In this document: one piece after another, positions 45,301 to 54,295 of the stretch | Numbering within the stretch: the stretch's first letter is position 1 | How the letters are laid out: every line of letters begins with the position of its first letter | Source of the DNA: Symsagittifera roscoffensis | Taxonomy: Eukaryota > Xenacoelomorpha > Acoela > Convolutidae | DNA: 60,000 bases | Reading direction: 5' to 3' | NCBI RefSeq assembly: GCF_963678635.1 | Contig: NC_087063.1 | Coordinates: 35,440,540 to 35,500,539, forward strand | Translations under genes and position numbers: made by a program | The notes under the pieces: generated by a model | The model's input: the letters and a program-made list of their open reading frames with translations, nothing else | Database searches by the model: none | What the model was told of the DNA's origin: nothing

Positions 45301-48300
45301 AATGTGACCATAAGATTGTTACCGGTGATATGAATTACTCAGCAATTGACTGGGAAATTTTACAATCAAATATCCCTTCTGACCATGAGTTTATTGAAAC
45401 GATCAGTGAAATGAAATTACAACAGCAAGTTCAATTCAAAACTACTTCCAGTAACATTTTGGATATTATTTTTACCTCACCAAAAATTGAAACCACAGAT
45501 ATCCAATTGGTTAACAACGGCATTTTGAATATCTCGGATCACTTTCCAATACTCTTTGCATTCAATATGTCCGCAGCAGGAAATTTCATGCGTCCAAATA
45601 TGAAAACTAGTCCCACTTTCAGTTTCTGCAATGGAAATTTTTCAATTCTGAACGAAAACATTCTAAAAAATGCCTTTCAGGGCATTTGTTGGTCCAATGT
45701 GACTGTTTTACTTGAACAATGGTATAAATGGGTGAATGAACACCTCGGTCAAGTCTTTCCTGTTAGAACAAAACACAGGATGTCACTCCCGCCGTGGATA
45801 ACTCCGGAAACATCAAACATGATTAAGAGATTGAACACCGCGAAGAAAAAGTTCCCTAGTGAAAGCCCAAAATTGAAACTTATGTCCGAAAATTGCGACA
45901 AAGCAGTTGAAGATGACAAGTCACAGTATGAAACATTGTTATCCAATGGCAGATCTACATCAGCACTTTTCAAGTATTTTCGCTCATTTACTAAAGGAAC
46001 CCTACCATCCGTGATGAAATATAACGACCATGAAGCAACAAATGACCAAGAAAAAGCAAATCTCTTTGCTGATTTCTTTCAAGATATGTACATTAGTTCC
46101 AGTGATATTCCAGTACTCAATGACAATGAACCAAGTATCTACCCTATCATAACCGATTTTGATCTATCAGATTCCAGAATCTCATCAGTCTGCGAAAAGT
46201 TAGACGTTACCAAATCTAGAGGAATTGATTCACTGCCTCCGATTTTATTCAGAAATTGCCCATCAATAAGACACTCTCTTTATCAGATTTTCTACAAAAT
46301 GAAACAAACAGCAAAGTTTCCTGACCAGTGGAAAAGGTCTCATTTATCCCCTATTCACAAAAAAGGGAACAAGAGTTTGGTTAAAAATTATAGACCAGTG
46401 TCATTATTATCAGTTCCCTCAAAAATTTTTGAACGATGCCTTTTTGACTCACTATACGTGCACTATGAACCCTTTTTGCATCAGTCTCAGTATGGGTTCC
46501 GCAGAAAACGTTCATGTATTTTACAGCTAATCGAGTATATGGATATAATATATGAAGCCTTCGATAATGGCAAACAACTTGATGTTATATACACTGATTT
46601 CGAAAAGGCTTTTGACCGAGTAGACCATGGGTTGCTCATGAGAAAGCTTCACTTGACGGGAGTTCGTGGCAAACTATTGAGTTTAATATCATCTTACCTT
46701 TCATCAAGATATCAAATAGTGAAGGTTGGAGATAATGTTTCCTATGAATTTCCAGTTACGAGTGGTGTCCCGCAAGGCTCAATTCTAGGGCCTTTGTTGT
46801 TCTTAGTATTTATCAACGACCTTCCTTCATTGAGTAATTTTTCGACACCCTTACTAGCCGCTGATGACGCAAAGTTTATTTACACGCTTAGTGATACAGC
46901 TTCCTTATTTCAAAACGAGTTAGATACAATCTTTGAATGGTCGATCATCAACAACATGCCTTTCAATGTCACGAAATGCAACCACTTAACCTTTAATGCC
47001 AAATCTATGAATACATACTTCTTTGACGGAAATCCAATCCCCCGGAGTACTAGCCAAAAAGACCTCGGTTTAGTAATATCTGAGACAATGAACTGGCTTC
47101 CACACATTAAGCAAGCTGCGAATAAAGCCAACTCTGTACTTTACCTGATTAAACGAAACTCCGCAAGACTTCAAACCGTTACAAAATTGAACCTTTACAA
47201 AAGCATGGTTTTACCTATACTTATCTATGGTTCACCTGCGTTTTCTTTAAACAGAGGTGGAATGCGTTTATTTGAAAGCGTACAGAAACGTTTTTGCAAA
47301 TGGGCTCTAGGTAACGAAGTTTCATACAAAGATTGCTTAATAAAGCTCAATATTTTACCTATTCCTTACTACCTACAGTTGGTCGATCTACTAACTTTAG
47401 CTAAGATTTTGAACGGAACATACAATTTTGACTGCGCCTCCAAATTTTTGAACACTTCCCCGTTATATTTCACCCGATCTGCTGGTGCTTCTCTGTTTCA
47501 GTGCGCGCGCCCGATGAAGGAAGTGGCAGAACAGAATTTTTGGTTCAGAGCAAGACGGCTGGCTAACCTATGTCCCATCAAGTTGAACGAATTTGGACTG
47601 AAGAACAAGCTCCTGACATGGATGTGGATTGTCTTTGTGAAAAGTTTCTCTGAAAGCAACTTATGCAGCTGGAAGACCTATTGCGACTGTACAACCTATA
47701 GACTTCTCGTAAACACCTGATCAACTGTCTCTGAACGGGGGCAACCCCTTGCGTTTATACGCTAAATTCCTTATAATAATAATAATATCAGACTTTACTT
47801 TTAACGTAAAAATTCAAGTCACTCTAAAAATAACACCGGAAACTAATTGAAACAAAGAAAGCAGGAAAAAAGGCGGAAAAATTTAGAGTCGACACACAAA
47901 ATGTCAGCAATCTACCGAAAAAATATGCTCTTAATCAAGATTTGACTCCACTTACAAAGGCGAAGCGCAGAATAAAACAGAATTAAGCCTCAAATTAGTA
48001 AAACTTTGATACATATCGGATTCGAACGTGCGACCACGAGATTTGGAGCCTCACGCACTGCCCTCTCGACCACTTAAGCTTAACAATCTGTAAACACTAC
48101 TCATAACTAAAACAGCTACATATGCTAAAAATGTCAATGAGATGCAGCAAAAGTGACAGCAAAAACAAATAGAGTAACTTTGCATGAAATATTTTGGAAT
48201 ATAACAAACTGAAGGCATCAAAACTAACTTTGCATATAACAAACTGGAAAACATACAGCCACGTTATGTATAATACGAGCATTTTAAAAAATGGCCAGGT

Positions 48301-50224
48301 ATAATGATTTTTAAAAATTTCTGAAATCGAGTAATTATGATTGTTAAGTTGTTTGGCAAAAATAGCTTTTTTCGGTTCATTTGATGATTTGAAAATGCAT
48401 CAACTGTGTTAACGTTAACTTATTACTAATTGAATGTCAAAGCAAATGCTATCAAAAAGCCATAAGTGAGCCACCAAAAATGACACCAAAATTTACGACT
48501 CAGCTTGAAAAAAAAGAATAGTTGTACTATTGCACTACGCTCACTAAAGTTCACAAACAGAATGAGTTTTTAAAATGCAGACCTTAACGTAAAAAACCAA
48601 GCCCAGTTTCTCATCATTTGCAACGAAACGTTAGCCCATTATTGCATGCTTCCGCTTCAGGGGGAAAATGAAACAGACATAAATAAAACAAACAGCTGTT
48701 TTTTTTTTTTGAAAATGAAAAATTAAATTCAATTATGTCAAACTACTGATCTGAGCTCCAAATACGTAGCATATCCTTTCTTGGACATGCTTTAAAAATT
48801 TCTAAAAAAACTATTAATCTTCTCAACGATAGTTGCTCCAGCTTTTGGAAGCATATCAAGCTCGACTGCAATATTATCATTCTTTTTTTAGCATTTATTT
48901 TTACGAACAAATTAAATAACCCGATGACAAAACTTAGGGAGGAGGGCAACATTTTATTTGAAAATATTTGTGCACTAAAAAAAATGTTTCGTATGCTCGC
49001 TCATGGAGGCACGATCCTCCGGTAAAATCTGACCTTTTATATTAAAACCTGACTGAACCCCTCCCACAACTTGTAAGTTTGACAAATCTGCTGCAACTCT
49101 GGTTCCATCAAAAACTCACTTAGTTTAGTAAGCATTTATCGAATGAAAATTAGTTAATTTAGGACGATGTACGAGTTCGAGCCGACTTACCAGGCATTCT
49201 CCTCCAAAGCACACTTAGACAGTGACTACCGATCCCAAAAGTGTTCAGATATCCTCAACCTCATTTTCAACTGCAGCGAACACTACTCTGAGGAGCAGTT
49301 CAACCAACTGCTACCACTTCGATTCTTCTCCCCCACTAGTTACCAAGTGATGAAGATATTCAACACAGACTGGGGCGACAGTTTTCACTGGGAAAAGAAT
49401 CCGACTGACACGGAAGACGTGAAAGAATATGTAAAATTTATATGCAGGGAATCTTCGTTGAAGCTGGTCAAGACTATCAGATTACCAGTGTTGGATTTTT
49501 ACACCATGTTCAACTTGCTGTACACATTGCTAGAGAAGTTCGATGACTTGGTAATCATAGGAGTTGTAAGAGATCCCAGGGACTCATTTGCATCAAGGTT
49601 TCTTTGATAAACCAACATGTTTTAATTAACCGTTGTGTAAATACTAAAGAGATATTTATTTCAGAAAAAAGTTTGGCGGTGGGCCTGGATTCGAAGAAAC
49701 TCCAATGAGTTTGAATCAAATATGCAAAAACTATTCAAGCATCATCAATTTTGGTAAGTATAAGCCCTAAATAATATGAACTTTATTAATTTTAATAAGT
49801 TTTTGAACCTACGATTCAAGTAGAAAAAGCAAGTCTGCAAATACTGAAATATTCTAAGTTTGTGTGAAAAGGAACATAATTTTTAGTAAAAGCAATCAAG
49901 ACAGGGCCACATACGTCCAGAGTATCCTTAGTGAAATATGAGGAATTCTACAATGATCCAATAAACCTGATTGCCAAAACATTCTCACAACTCTCGCTAC
50001 CTGTGGGTGAAAAAACAATCAACTACATCAAACTGAATGTTATGAATGAAAAGGGCGGCGACTTGGAAAACACAGCCAAGCACGGTTTATTCACGAAGCC
50101 ACGAGATAAGAACGCAACCATAGGGTACTGGAGGGCACTCAAAATAGACCCCGAAGTTTTAGAAGAATCGGCAGAATGCATAGCAGAATACGAAGAGGCA
50201 AAATCAACCGCTCATCAAACCTGA
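39362..50224 (+). CDS. Carbohydrate sulfotransferase (CHST family), four exons
   Basis: A Golgi type II membrane enzyme that moves sulfate from PAPS to sugars. Exons 39362-39603, 49163-49597, 49665-49753 and 49887-50224 join in frame to 367 residues. Residues about 17-33 (PALLVIICLLCALHVF) form the membrane anchor. The PAPS 5'-phosphosulfate loop is LSSYRSGSSLMGE (61-73), followed after the exon junction by YEFEP. The 3'-phosphate site is VVRDPRDSFASR (about 215-226). This motif set fits the Gal/GalNAc/GlcNAc 6-O-sulfotransferase branch; substrate unknown. Exon 2 uses a weak donor (GTTTCT), supported by frame and homology. Intron 1 is 9.6 kb and contains all of KRI1 on the other strand plus two retroelements. 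The 3' part was later duplicated at 51.3 kb. Confidence 0.9.
39642..39647 (-). terminator. Poly(A) signal of KRI1
   Basis: AATAAA on the minus strand, 40 bases past the KRI1 stop and only about 40 bases inside the sulfotransferase intron. Cleavage a few tens of bases on would bring the KRI1 mRNA to or into sulfotransferase exon 1. Confidence 0.6.
39687..41711 (-). CDS. KRI1: KRI1, nucleolar ribosome biogenesis factor
   Basis: Needed in the nucleolus for processing of pre-ribosomes of the small subunit. The uninterrupted frame is 674 residues. The N-terminus has the family motif FKINAKFAKKYESYREKEEY, then LKVMTALRQKDPSIYDKNVK. The middle is highly acidic and lysine-rich with a NYNFRFE motif and a coiled stretch (RLKQLKKKEILDKIEKIRES). 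The conserved C-terminal domain reads KFKYRETTSDTFGLTYEEIL followed by PDRELNNWVSLKKASQYR. It ends in a basic tail (KSKAKKATENNKAQHSF), likely nucleolar targeting. An acceptor (TTTTGCAG) sits four bases before the ATG, so an untranslated first exon is probable even though the coding part is intronless. Antisense within the sulfotransferase intron. Confidence 0.93.
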   Translation of the reverse strand: MAKEEWNLFQNCIMPSLFDDDECYNDAGLSITSSNQNGEFKINAKFAKKYESYREKEEYQTLKDRFGEDDEDSSSSEEEVGPDAIDDSQFLKVMTALRQKDPSIYDKNVKYFDGEPPRNSENKKKRKANEESKPLLLDEYEREVLLREDGSDESNEESENETSKAKFNGESKNLLFYNDEQRALKEEITKAIQAESDSEDDSSSLLIKKPKPDPVDKSKGVFKHSNHVEKVKIFSDKEKDLLNFILDKSCDSENESDGSDNNQDENDDHDNDNRKVVDDEESFESDTEFVENQEQHEANYNFRFEVPGGTDIKSFPRNVSETLRQSGQASRSQKRREVKEKRDQFENRRKEDLKRLKQLKKKEILDKIEKIRESAGTKNVAVGEEDLESDFDPDKHDKLMAEAFNDEYYATNDKKKPQFSDMESDNYEEMSNTNGTSSKIESALKSAVEKPAFNPELETFEHYLEKNYSIDLDDVVEEVSQIGQNDPRPINAPEKPKFKFKYRETTSDTFGLTYEEILAAPDRELNNWVSLKKASQYRDNRDEAYDKRKFSKLANNKFKKAKIFSSLYKDPNEVPAATADEDFKNGMSLLLSDIKFAAEKQRRKKKMTREMKTTKIVKKMVKVKKKSPAISGVDLTDQRMKAFGIKNPDKFRHIQYHKSKAKKATENNKAQHSF
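41733..41784 (+). mobile_element. One end of a hAT-like MITE beside the KRI1 start
   Basis: CAGGGGCGGATCTAGGATTT begins 22 bp upstream of the KRI1 ATG and continues through an (AGG)n run into a G-run, as in the copies at 34.2 and 35.4 kb. The opposite end is missing. The following LINE insertion (41797) split the sequence, which resumes at 43573. Confidence 0.7.
41797..43560 (+). mobile_element. 5'-truncated non-LTR retroelement with C-terminal zinc fingers
   Basis: Flanked by GGCTAAAATTAT on both sides (41785-41796 and 43561-43572), a 12-bp target duplication, and ending in a short (GAA)n run: the marks of target-primed reverse transcription. The open frame from 41818 begins inside the RT domain (LLDITKAYPRTNKPLLW; GLREGCATSPILFNVYH; catalytic SLFADDTSLLG), so the N-terminal part is lost. 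After the thumb region (RMGHVLRMSDERIVKKAVLG) come four Cys/His fingers, e.g. FKCPKCNDSFSDQAALTNHF and FCPKCQRSLSLSNMARHRRT. A one-base shift near 43470 splits the last finger: its His/Cys half and a stop at 43542-43544 lie in the next frame. The shift lets the present frame run on to 43566 through the tail. Confidence 0.88.
44043..44852 (+). CDS. LINE ORF1 protein (nucleic-acid-binding)
   Basis: 269 residues. The N-terminal 70 are charged and likely helical. The central part (about 118-200), from NEIRISGVPELTSATPEKP through LGIPNDHVASTARLGKF to RPRTMLVRFRDKFTAEKTL, fits the RRM-like domain of LINE ORF1 proteins that bind the element's RNA. The C-terminal part is basic. It ends at a UGA (44850-44852) followed by C. 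The ORF2 frame continues in the same register past this stop. Confidence 0.8.
   Translation: MDDETKPTGGTSRRRLDSIENYYPTIEEIMASSDDEINKYLHKTKKDSIICIFKELLSQHRLTLSKNEEIADLKNTILAVGDSLQNQTPTKSQAKSFASIVKQVQSSSTNFENEIRISGVPELTSATPEKPKRIDIFEHDESNLNTVLNHLGIPNDHVASTARLGKFNPTSTRPRTMLVRFRDKFTAEKTLARASMLKTFTGTYKNEKYFAYISKSLSKEEQEKENAILRKRRDLINEGVKPENIKIRNLELIVNGVKTDYLKTSASKV
44853..47720 (+). CDS. LINE ORF2: AP-like endonuclease and reverse transcriptase
   Basis: Open from the codon after the ORF1 UGA to 47720, about 956 codons. The endonuclease starts about 12 codons in (LLLYNIRSL, CETWL, GDMNYSAIDWE, LDIIFTS, ISDHFPILF), so hardly any leader exists. No ATG occurs before the middle of the endonuclease domain. 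The RT motifs are SHLSPIHKKGNKSLVKNYRP, YTDFEKAFDRVDH, TSGVPQGSILGPLLFLVFIN and LLAADDAKFIY. Both catalytic Asp are kept, but the usual aromatic residue before them is Ala. No RNase H domain is visible, which argues for the CR1/Jockey side over the I clade. Making ORF2 would need UGA read-through, re-initiation or a non-AUG start. Confidence 0.9.
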   Translation, partial: PSASRPEPIELSLLLYNIRSLLQLSRRKTFANYISIHSYSIICICETWLTSDFNDTELFLPQYNIFRSDRPQKDSGLSSHGGTLVCIKKSIISYSIPLPDIFLGSCCAVMCVFKSTKLLVVCCYFPPPSSSFRISSESIISLLNIIETTECDHKIVTGDMNYSAIDWEILQSNIPSDHEFIETISEMKLQQQVQFKTTSSNILDIIFTSPKIETTDIQLVNNGILNISDHFPILFAFNMSAAGNFMRPNMKTSPTFSFCNGNFSILNENILKNAFQGICWSNVTVLLEQWYKWVNEHLGQVFPVRTKHRMSLPPWITPETSNMIKRLNTAKKKFPSESPKLKLMSENCDKAVEDDKSQYETLLSNGRSTSALFKYFRSFTKGTLPSVMKYNDHEATNDQEKANLFADFFQDMYISSSDIPVLNDNEPSIYPIITDFDLSDSRISSVCEKLDVTKSRGIDSLPPILFRNCPSIRHSLYQIFYKMKQTAKFPDQWKRSHLSPIHKKGNKSLVKNYRPVSLLSVPSKIFERCLFDSLYVHYEPFLHQSQYGFRRKRSCILQLIEYMDIIYEAFDNGKQLDVIYTDFEKAFDRVDHGLLMRKLHLTGVRGKLLSLISSYLSSRYQIVKVGDNVSYEFPVTSGVPQGSILGPLLFLVFINDLPSLSNFSTPLLAADDAKFIYTLSDTASLFQNELDTIFEWSIINNMPFNVTKCNHLTFNAKSMNTYFFDGNPIPRSTSQKDLGLVISETMNWLPHIKQAANKANSVLYLIKRNSARLQTVTKLNLYKSMVLPILIYGSPAFSLNRGGMRLFESVQKRFCKWALGNEVSYKDCLIKLNILPIPYYLQLVDLLTLAKILNGTYNFDCASKFLNTSPLYFTRSAGASLFQCARPMKEVAEQNFWFRARRLANLCPIKLNEFGLKNKLLTWMWIVFVKSFSESNLCSWKTYCDCTTYRLLVNT
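47951..48557 (-). repeat. Hairpin/tRNA-like repeat family, copy 6
   Basis: Left mark CTTACAAAGGCGAAGCGCAG, right mark ACTCAGCTTGAAAAAAAAGA then TTCACAAAC. The tRNA-like part on the minus strand has a perfect box A TGGTCGAGAGG (48062-48072) and perfect box B GTTCGAATCC (48018-48027), and an anticodon-like loop CTCCAAA. It lies in sulfotransferase intron 1 near exon 2. Confidence 0.7.
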
Positions 50225-50345
50225 ATTACGACAAAGAACTCATAAATGAATGTCAACATCGCCAAGGATTTTCACCAATCATGCTGATTATAATTCACTT
50301 CAGTTATTTACGCTTTTCTTAATTCATGTTACGGTGCTTCCGGTC

Positions 50346-50351
50346 AATAAA
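50346..50351 (+). terminator. Poly(A) signal of the sulfotransferase
   Basis: AATAAA about 120 bases after the stop codon. Confidence 0.6.
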
Positions 50352-51340
50352 TTAACATCAAGAAGAATTTTTTGTTTAAAAACCTGAGGATTCGCTACAT
50401 TGCGCATTTGAGATGTAGTCACCCCGAGAGGGGATTTAGTAGACAATCTAGATCTTAATTTATAATGAAATTTTAAACTGCATTACACAAACTTCATGAG
50501 GACCAATCCAAACTTTCAGATATACCAGCAAAATTCACTGCATAAATTTGGAAAGCTAAAAATAATTACCGAAAATTAAACTTTTTTTGCCATTTTTTGA
50601 ATAGCTGAAGAAACTCGATATTACGCACCCAGTATTCGCCGACAGTAACTTATATTAGTAAGGAAAACAGTTATTTGAAGGAGAAAAGTCAAAGCAGAAA
50701 TTGCGCAATGTATGGAGAGCTCATGCGGTTGTAAAATACTTTTCGTAATCCGAATCGTGACCCACATGAGAATTTTTTCGAAGTTCATAAAACCGCGCGA
50801 GAAAACCCAGCCTACGCGATAGTTACTTCGACAGTGTCAGTAAAAATAATCACGCTATTATCAAACTTGAATCGAATGGTTTGAATAGAAAATGGGGAAA
50901 ATAAATATAGAAGCGAAACATGAATTTAACACGATACCAGACTCGACCCCATTGAAGCTTTGATGGGATCCAACAGCGAAAGGGAAAAATCATCCCACGA
51001 CATATTTCGTTCCAATTTTGGAGAGAGGTTGAAACAATTCTTAACAAGGATAACCAGTTACTGTGCAAGCAGCACAGATCAAGGACGCGTTTTATAAATA
51101 AGTTTCACGTGTTATACTCGAAAACGAAAAAGTTCCAATCACGACAAAAATGGCGCTCATATAATATATCACTCGACCCATTCCGATGATTATTCGTGGT
51201 ACCTGATTTTACGTGGAAAACAATACAAAATAACTTGACTGAGCTGACAAAACAAGACTAAACTATTTTAACCAAAAAAAACTTGAGAAATAAAATATTA
51301 AACCTGATTTGGTACACTGCCAAACCAACAGGACGACCGT
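50352..51340. other. Intergenic DNA 3' of the sulfotransferase
   Basis: No gene seen. A GTGCAAGCAGCACAG mark at about 51062 and CCGATGATTATTCGTGGTAC at 51182-51210 show a short GTGCAAGTAGCACAG-type copy (about 51045-51240). 50352-51040 is plain AT-rich sequence. Confidence 0.4.
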
Positions 51341-52150
51341 CAATTATGTCAAGCCACTGATCTGAGCTCCAAATATGAGGCTCAGTGGCACGTACTTCTG
51401 CGCAGACAACCCGTTGTCAAACATGCTTAAAATTATTTCTAATAAAAGGCTAATAATCTATTCTACGGTAGTTGCTCCAACTGCAAAACTATCATTTGTT
51501 TTTTACCATTAAAATTTTGCGGAAAAAATAAAGAACCCTAAGTTAAGGAGAAGGGAAACATTTTAATTGAAAATAATTCTGCAATGAAGAAGCTGGTTTC
51601 GTAGACTCGCTATAGAGACATGATCATCCGATAACATCTGACTTTCAAATTAATACCTGACTAGATCTCCTCCCACGCCTCGAAAATTGACACATCTGCC
51701 GCAAATTTTGTCTTTTAGCTAAAAGTTCTTTGACTGGTTCCACCAACTACTTAGTTTAGTTACAACTAACGGATGAAAACCTGATAAATTAGGACGATTT
51801 ACCCCGCATTATCCTCCAAAGTACACTTAGACAGTGACTACGGATCCCAAAAGTGTTCAGATATCCTCAACCTCATTTTCAACTATAGCGAACACTTCTG
51901 AAGAGCAGTTCAACCAACTGCTACCACTACAATTCTTCTCCCCCACTTGTTGCCAAGAGATGAAGCTAACCAACACAGACTGAGGTGACAGTTTCCAGTG
52001 GGAAAAGAATCCGACAGACAAGGAAGACGTGAAAGATTATATGAAAATTGTATGCTCGGAATCTTCGTTGAAGCTGGTTAAGACTATCCTATTACCAGTG
52101 TTGGATTTTTACCCCTTATTCAACTTGTTGCACACATTGCTAAAGATGTG
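51341..52150 (+). pseudogene. Decayed duplicate of sulfotransferase exon 2 and its upstream intron
   Basis: Collinear with 48730-49580, from CAATTATGTCAA onward. The exon part (about 51791-52130) keeps long matches such as CTTAGACAGTGACTACGGAT, CCCAAAAGTGTTCAGATATC and GTTGGATTTTTACCCC. Compared with the source, the translation meets stops (a TGA in AACACTTCTGAAGAG after a small deletion, and ACTGAGGTG where the source has ACTGGGGCG), and the part with the 3'-phosphate site is lost after about 52140. Exons 1, 3 and 4 are not present nearby. Confidence 0.88.
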
Positions 52151-52964
52151 TCCGAGATGTACTAGAGATCTGACTAGAAAAACAAAATTATAATTTAAGA
52201 AACCAAGAAAAGACCTGCAAAAAATGCCTGAATGTCTTTTAGATTTTAAGTTTTTTTTATTCCGAAGTTAGCGCAACCAAAAAGTAAAAAACAATTTTTC
52301 TGAATCAAAATTAATTTTCAAGAGCTTGAATAAACGTTCCAAGGTTTAACCTTCGAAAAGCCTGCTCGCTCATTTTCAAATAGCCTGCTCTGCTCGCTTC
52401 AAAAACAAAATTCCAGCTTATCCTTGTACTGGAAAACTAAAATATTTGCTTTTTCAATATAAGTAACCCAAAACTGAGAACAGTATCAGAGAAATGCAAA
52501 AGTAATATTCCACTTGAAGATTTGATCACTTTTTGAATTTGATATTTTGAAATTAAATGTCTGTTTTTAAAGCTCAGTTTTTTAAAGAGTCATACACGTA
52601 GTGATTATTTATCTTCACTTTTATATGAGCCTTGGTGATTATTTGTTTGTTTTTTTTTTCATGAAAAAGTCTTCGATTTTTTAACGCTCAAACATGATTT
52701 TTCGCGGTTTGAGTTTTCATTTGTTTAAAGTTCAGCTGATTGTTGTTCAAAAAAGGCAAATTCCACTATCGGACAGCAAATGTTTAAAGGTCACGAAAGA
52801 CGCGATCGACTTCTACTTTTGAAAGTCGAATTAAATTTACATCTTACCAGCGGAAAAAATACCTATTAATCCAGTTTTCTCAAATTGGGTTAATTTTATA
52901 AATAAGTTGTTAGAAGTGTCACGTTTATGAATATAATACAAATAACCTAATACAATCATTTGTC
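52151..52964. other. AT-rich intergenic DNA
   Basis: No gene, RNA or transposon end that I can support. Two short CCTGCTCGCT-type words near 52370 and 52390 resemble fragments of the repeat at 22.1 kb. Confidence 0.4.
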
Positions 52965-53114
52965 ATGTCGGTCCTCTTATATTGGTATCCTGCTGGTTTT
53001 TTGAGCCTCGATTTCATGAGAAGCCACGAATCCCTTCTCACCGATGCCTCTATTGTTGCTATGATTACCAAGATTACAGAACGATTCTTACGGAATTTAA
53101 AACCCTGGCAGTAG
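52965..53114 (+). CDS. Possible 49-residue small ORF
   Basis: ATG at 52965 to TAG at 53112: starts MSVLLYWYPAGFLSL, ends TERFLRNLKPWQ. It lies in a locally less AT-rich stretch 76 bases before a second small ORF. No family recognised. It could be an exon of an unrecognised gene or chance. Confidence 0.2.
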   Translation: MSVLLYWYPAGFLSLDFMRSHESLLTDASIVAMITKITERFLRNLKPWQ

Positions 53115-53190
53115 TGTATCTCTAGATTGAACGGGATGCTTTCACACCATTCATCAGAAGAACTGCATTGATTACGGTTTTTGATTTACC

Positions 53191-53403
53191 ATGGACGAGA
53201 ACCCACTAACCCTAGACAGTCAGTTATTCCCGCAATTACAGCAGAACGCCAAGAAATCACTGACACGTCGATCAATTTTCTACAGAATTTTTAATACTAT
53301 AAACGATTTTATCGACCAGTCGGAGATCAATAGTTTAGAGCCTACGGACACTTCAGCAATTAAAACATTTCTCGTCAAACTAACAGCTACCAAATATTGT
53401 TAA
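53191..53403 (+). CDS. Possible 70-residue hypothetical protein
   Basis: The ATG is in a strong context (TTACCATGG). The product starts MDENPLTLDSQLFPQL and has a basic centre (KKSLTRRSIFYRIF) and a mostly helical look. No signal peptide, membrane segment or known domain. An ATTAAA follows near 53489. It is independent of the repeats on either side. Function unknown. Confidence 0.3.
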   Translation: MDENPLTLDSQLFPQLQQNAKKSLTRRSIFYRIFNTINDFIDQSEINSLEPTDTSAIKTFLVKLTATKYC

Positions 53404-53736
53404 ATTAACAGACACCTATATCATGTGCTCGTGGCAATTGAAATGTCGTTGCCCTTTGTGTGTTTCTTAATTCATCATATTTGATAAAATTAAACAATAA
53501 TATATTCTGTTGCTTTCCTGTACATTATAATACCTACTCTTGATTTTAAAAAGTCCTAATGGGTGAATTGGTGTCTCTATCTTAATTTTTCTTTCATAAA
53601 TTATTCTTGAAATTCAAAGAGCTTTAAGGCCATATAATTTTTTCTCTGAAAACGCAAGCCCCTAAGAACTCAATTTAGCAAAGGAATTACCGAAGTTATC
53701 TCAGTTAAAATAACACTCCGCAAACAAAGCATGAAA

Positions 53737-54272
53737 TACAGAGGCGAAGTTGCACACCGCGTACAAAAGCAAAAACATGACCGATAACGCTACTAGGAAA
53801 AACTGAATGAGTAAAACTTTTGAGTCTACAAAATTTCTTGAGTGACGCACGCCGATAATGAGTCGTTATAATTACAAAGTGAAGCGAGCCAATTATGACG
53901 CATTAGCAGTACCAGTTAATTTGAAAAAAAAAATACCAACTAACATGCCTCAATTTATATAGCGGACACATTTTAACTAGTATACGACAAAAATCATTTA
54001 AAACATCGGACCCTGCCCAGGTTCTAACCCTCATATTTGGTTGCCGGTCTCGTTTCCTACCTCTATGCTAAAGATCCATGGTACCTTGGAGCTAAAGTTG
54101 TAATTGAAATATAATAGTCTGTGTTAATATCCTTAGCATTGGCTGTAGTTAATAGCTGGTTATTGATCAAAATGAACACTCTCAAAATGAATACACTTTG
54201 TCGCAACAATATTTGCGACTTAGGTTGGAAAAAAGAGAATTCATACTATCAAACAAGCTTTGCTTGTGTAAA
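53737..54272 (-). repeat. Hairpin/tRNA-like repeat family, copy 5
   Basis: Left mark ATACAGAGGCGAAGTTGCAC, right end GCTTGTGTAAA preceded by GACTTAGGTTGGAAAAAAGA. The tRNA-like part on the minus strand has a perfect box A TAGCATAGAGG (54060-54070) and a box B-like GGTTAGAACC (54020-54029). The tRNA-like core differs from those of copies 1, 4 and 6. Confidence 0.7.
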
Positions 54273-54295
54273 CATGAAATTAGCCTAGAAAAAAC

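Larger units (their letters stand above)
44005..47789 (+). mobile_element. Nearly complete CR1/Jockey-like LINE
   Basis: Holds ORF1 and an uninterrupted endonuclease-RT ORF2, then a 67-base 3'UTR with two small hairpins (GGGGGCAACCCC and GCGTTTATACGC) and a (TAA)n tail at 47772-47787. The 5' border is uncertain. AGACTTT at 43998-44004 and 47790-47796 is a candidate, but weak, 7-bp target duplication and would leave a 5'UTR of only 38 nt. It lies in sulfotransferase intron 1 in the sense orientation. Gene-like, less AT-rich composition and lack of frame damage suggest a young insertion. Confidence 0.85.
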
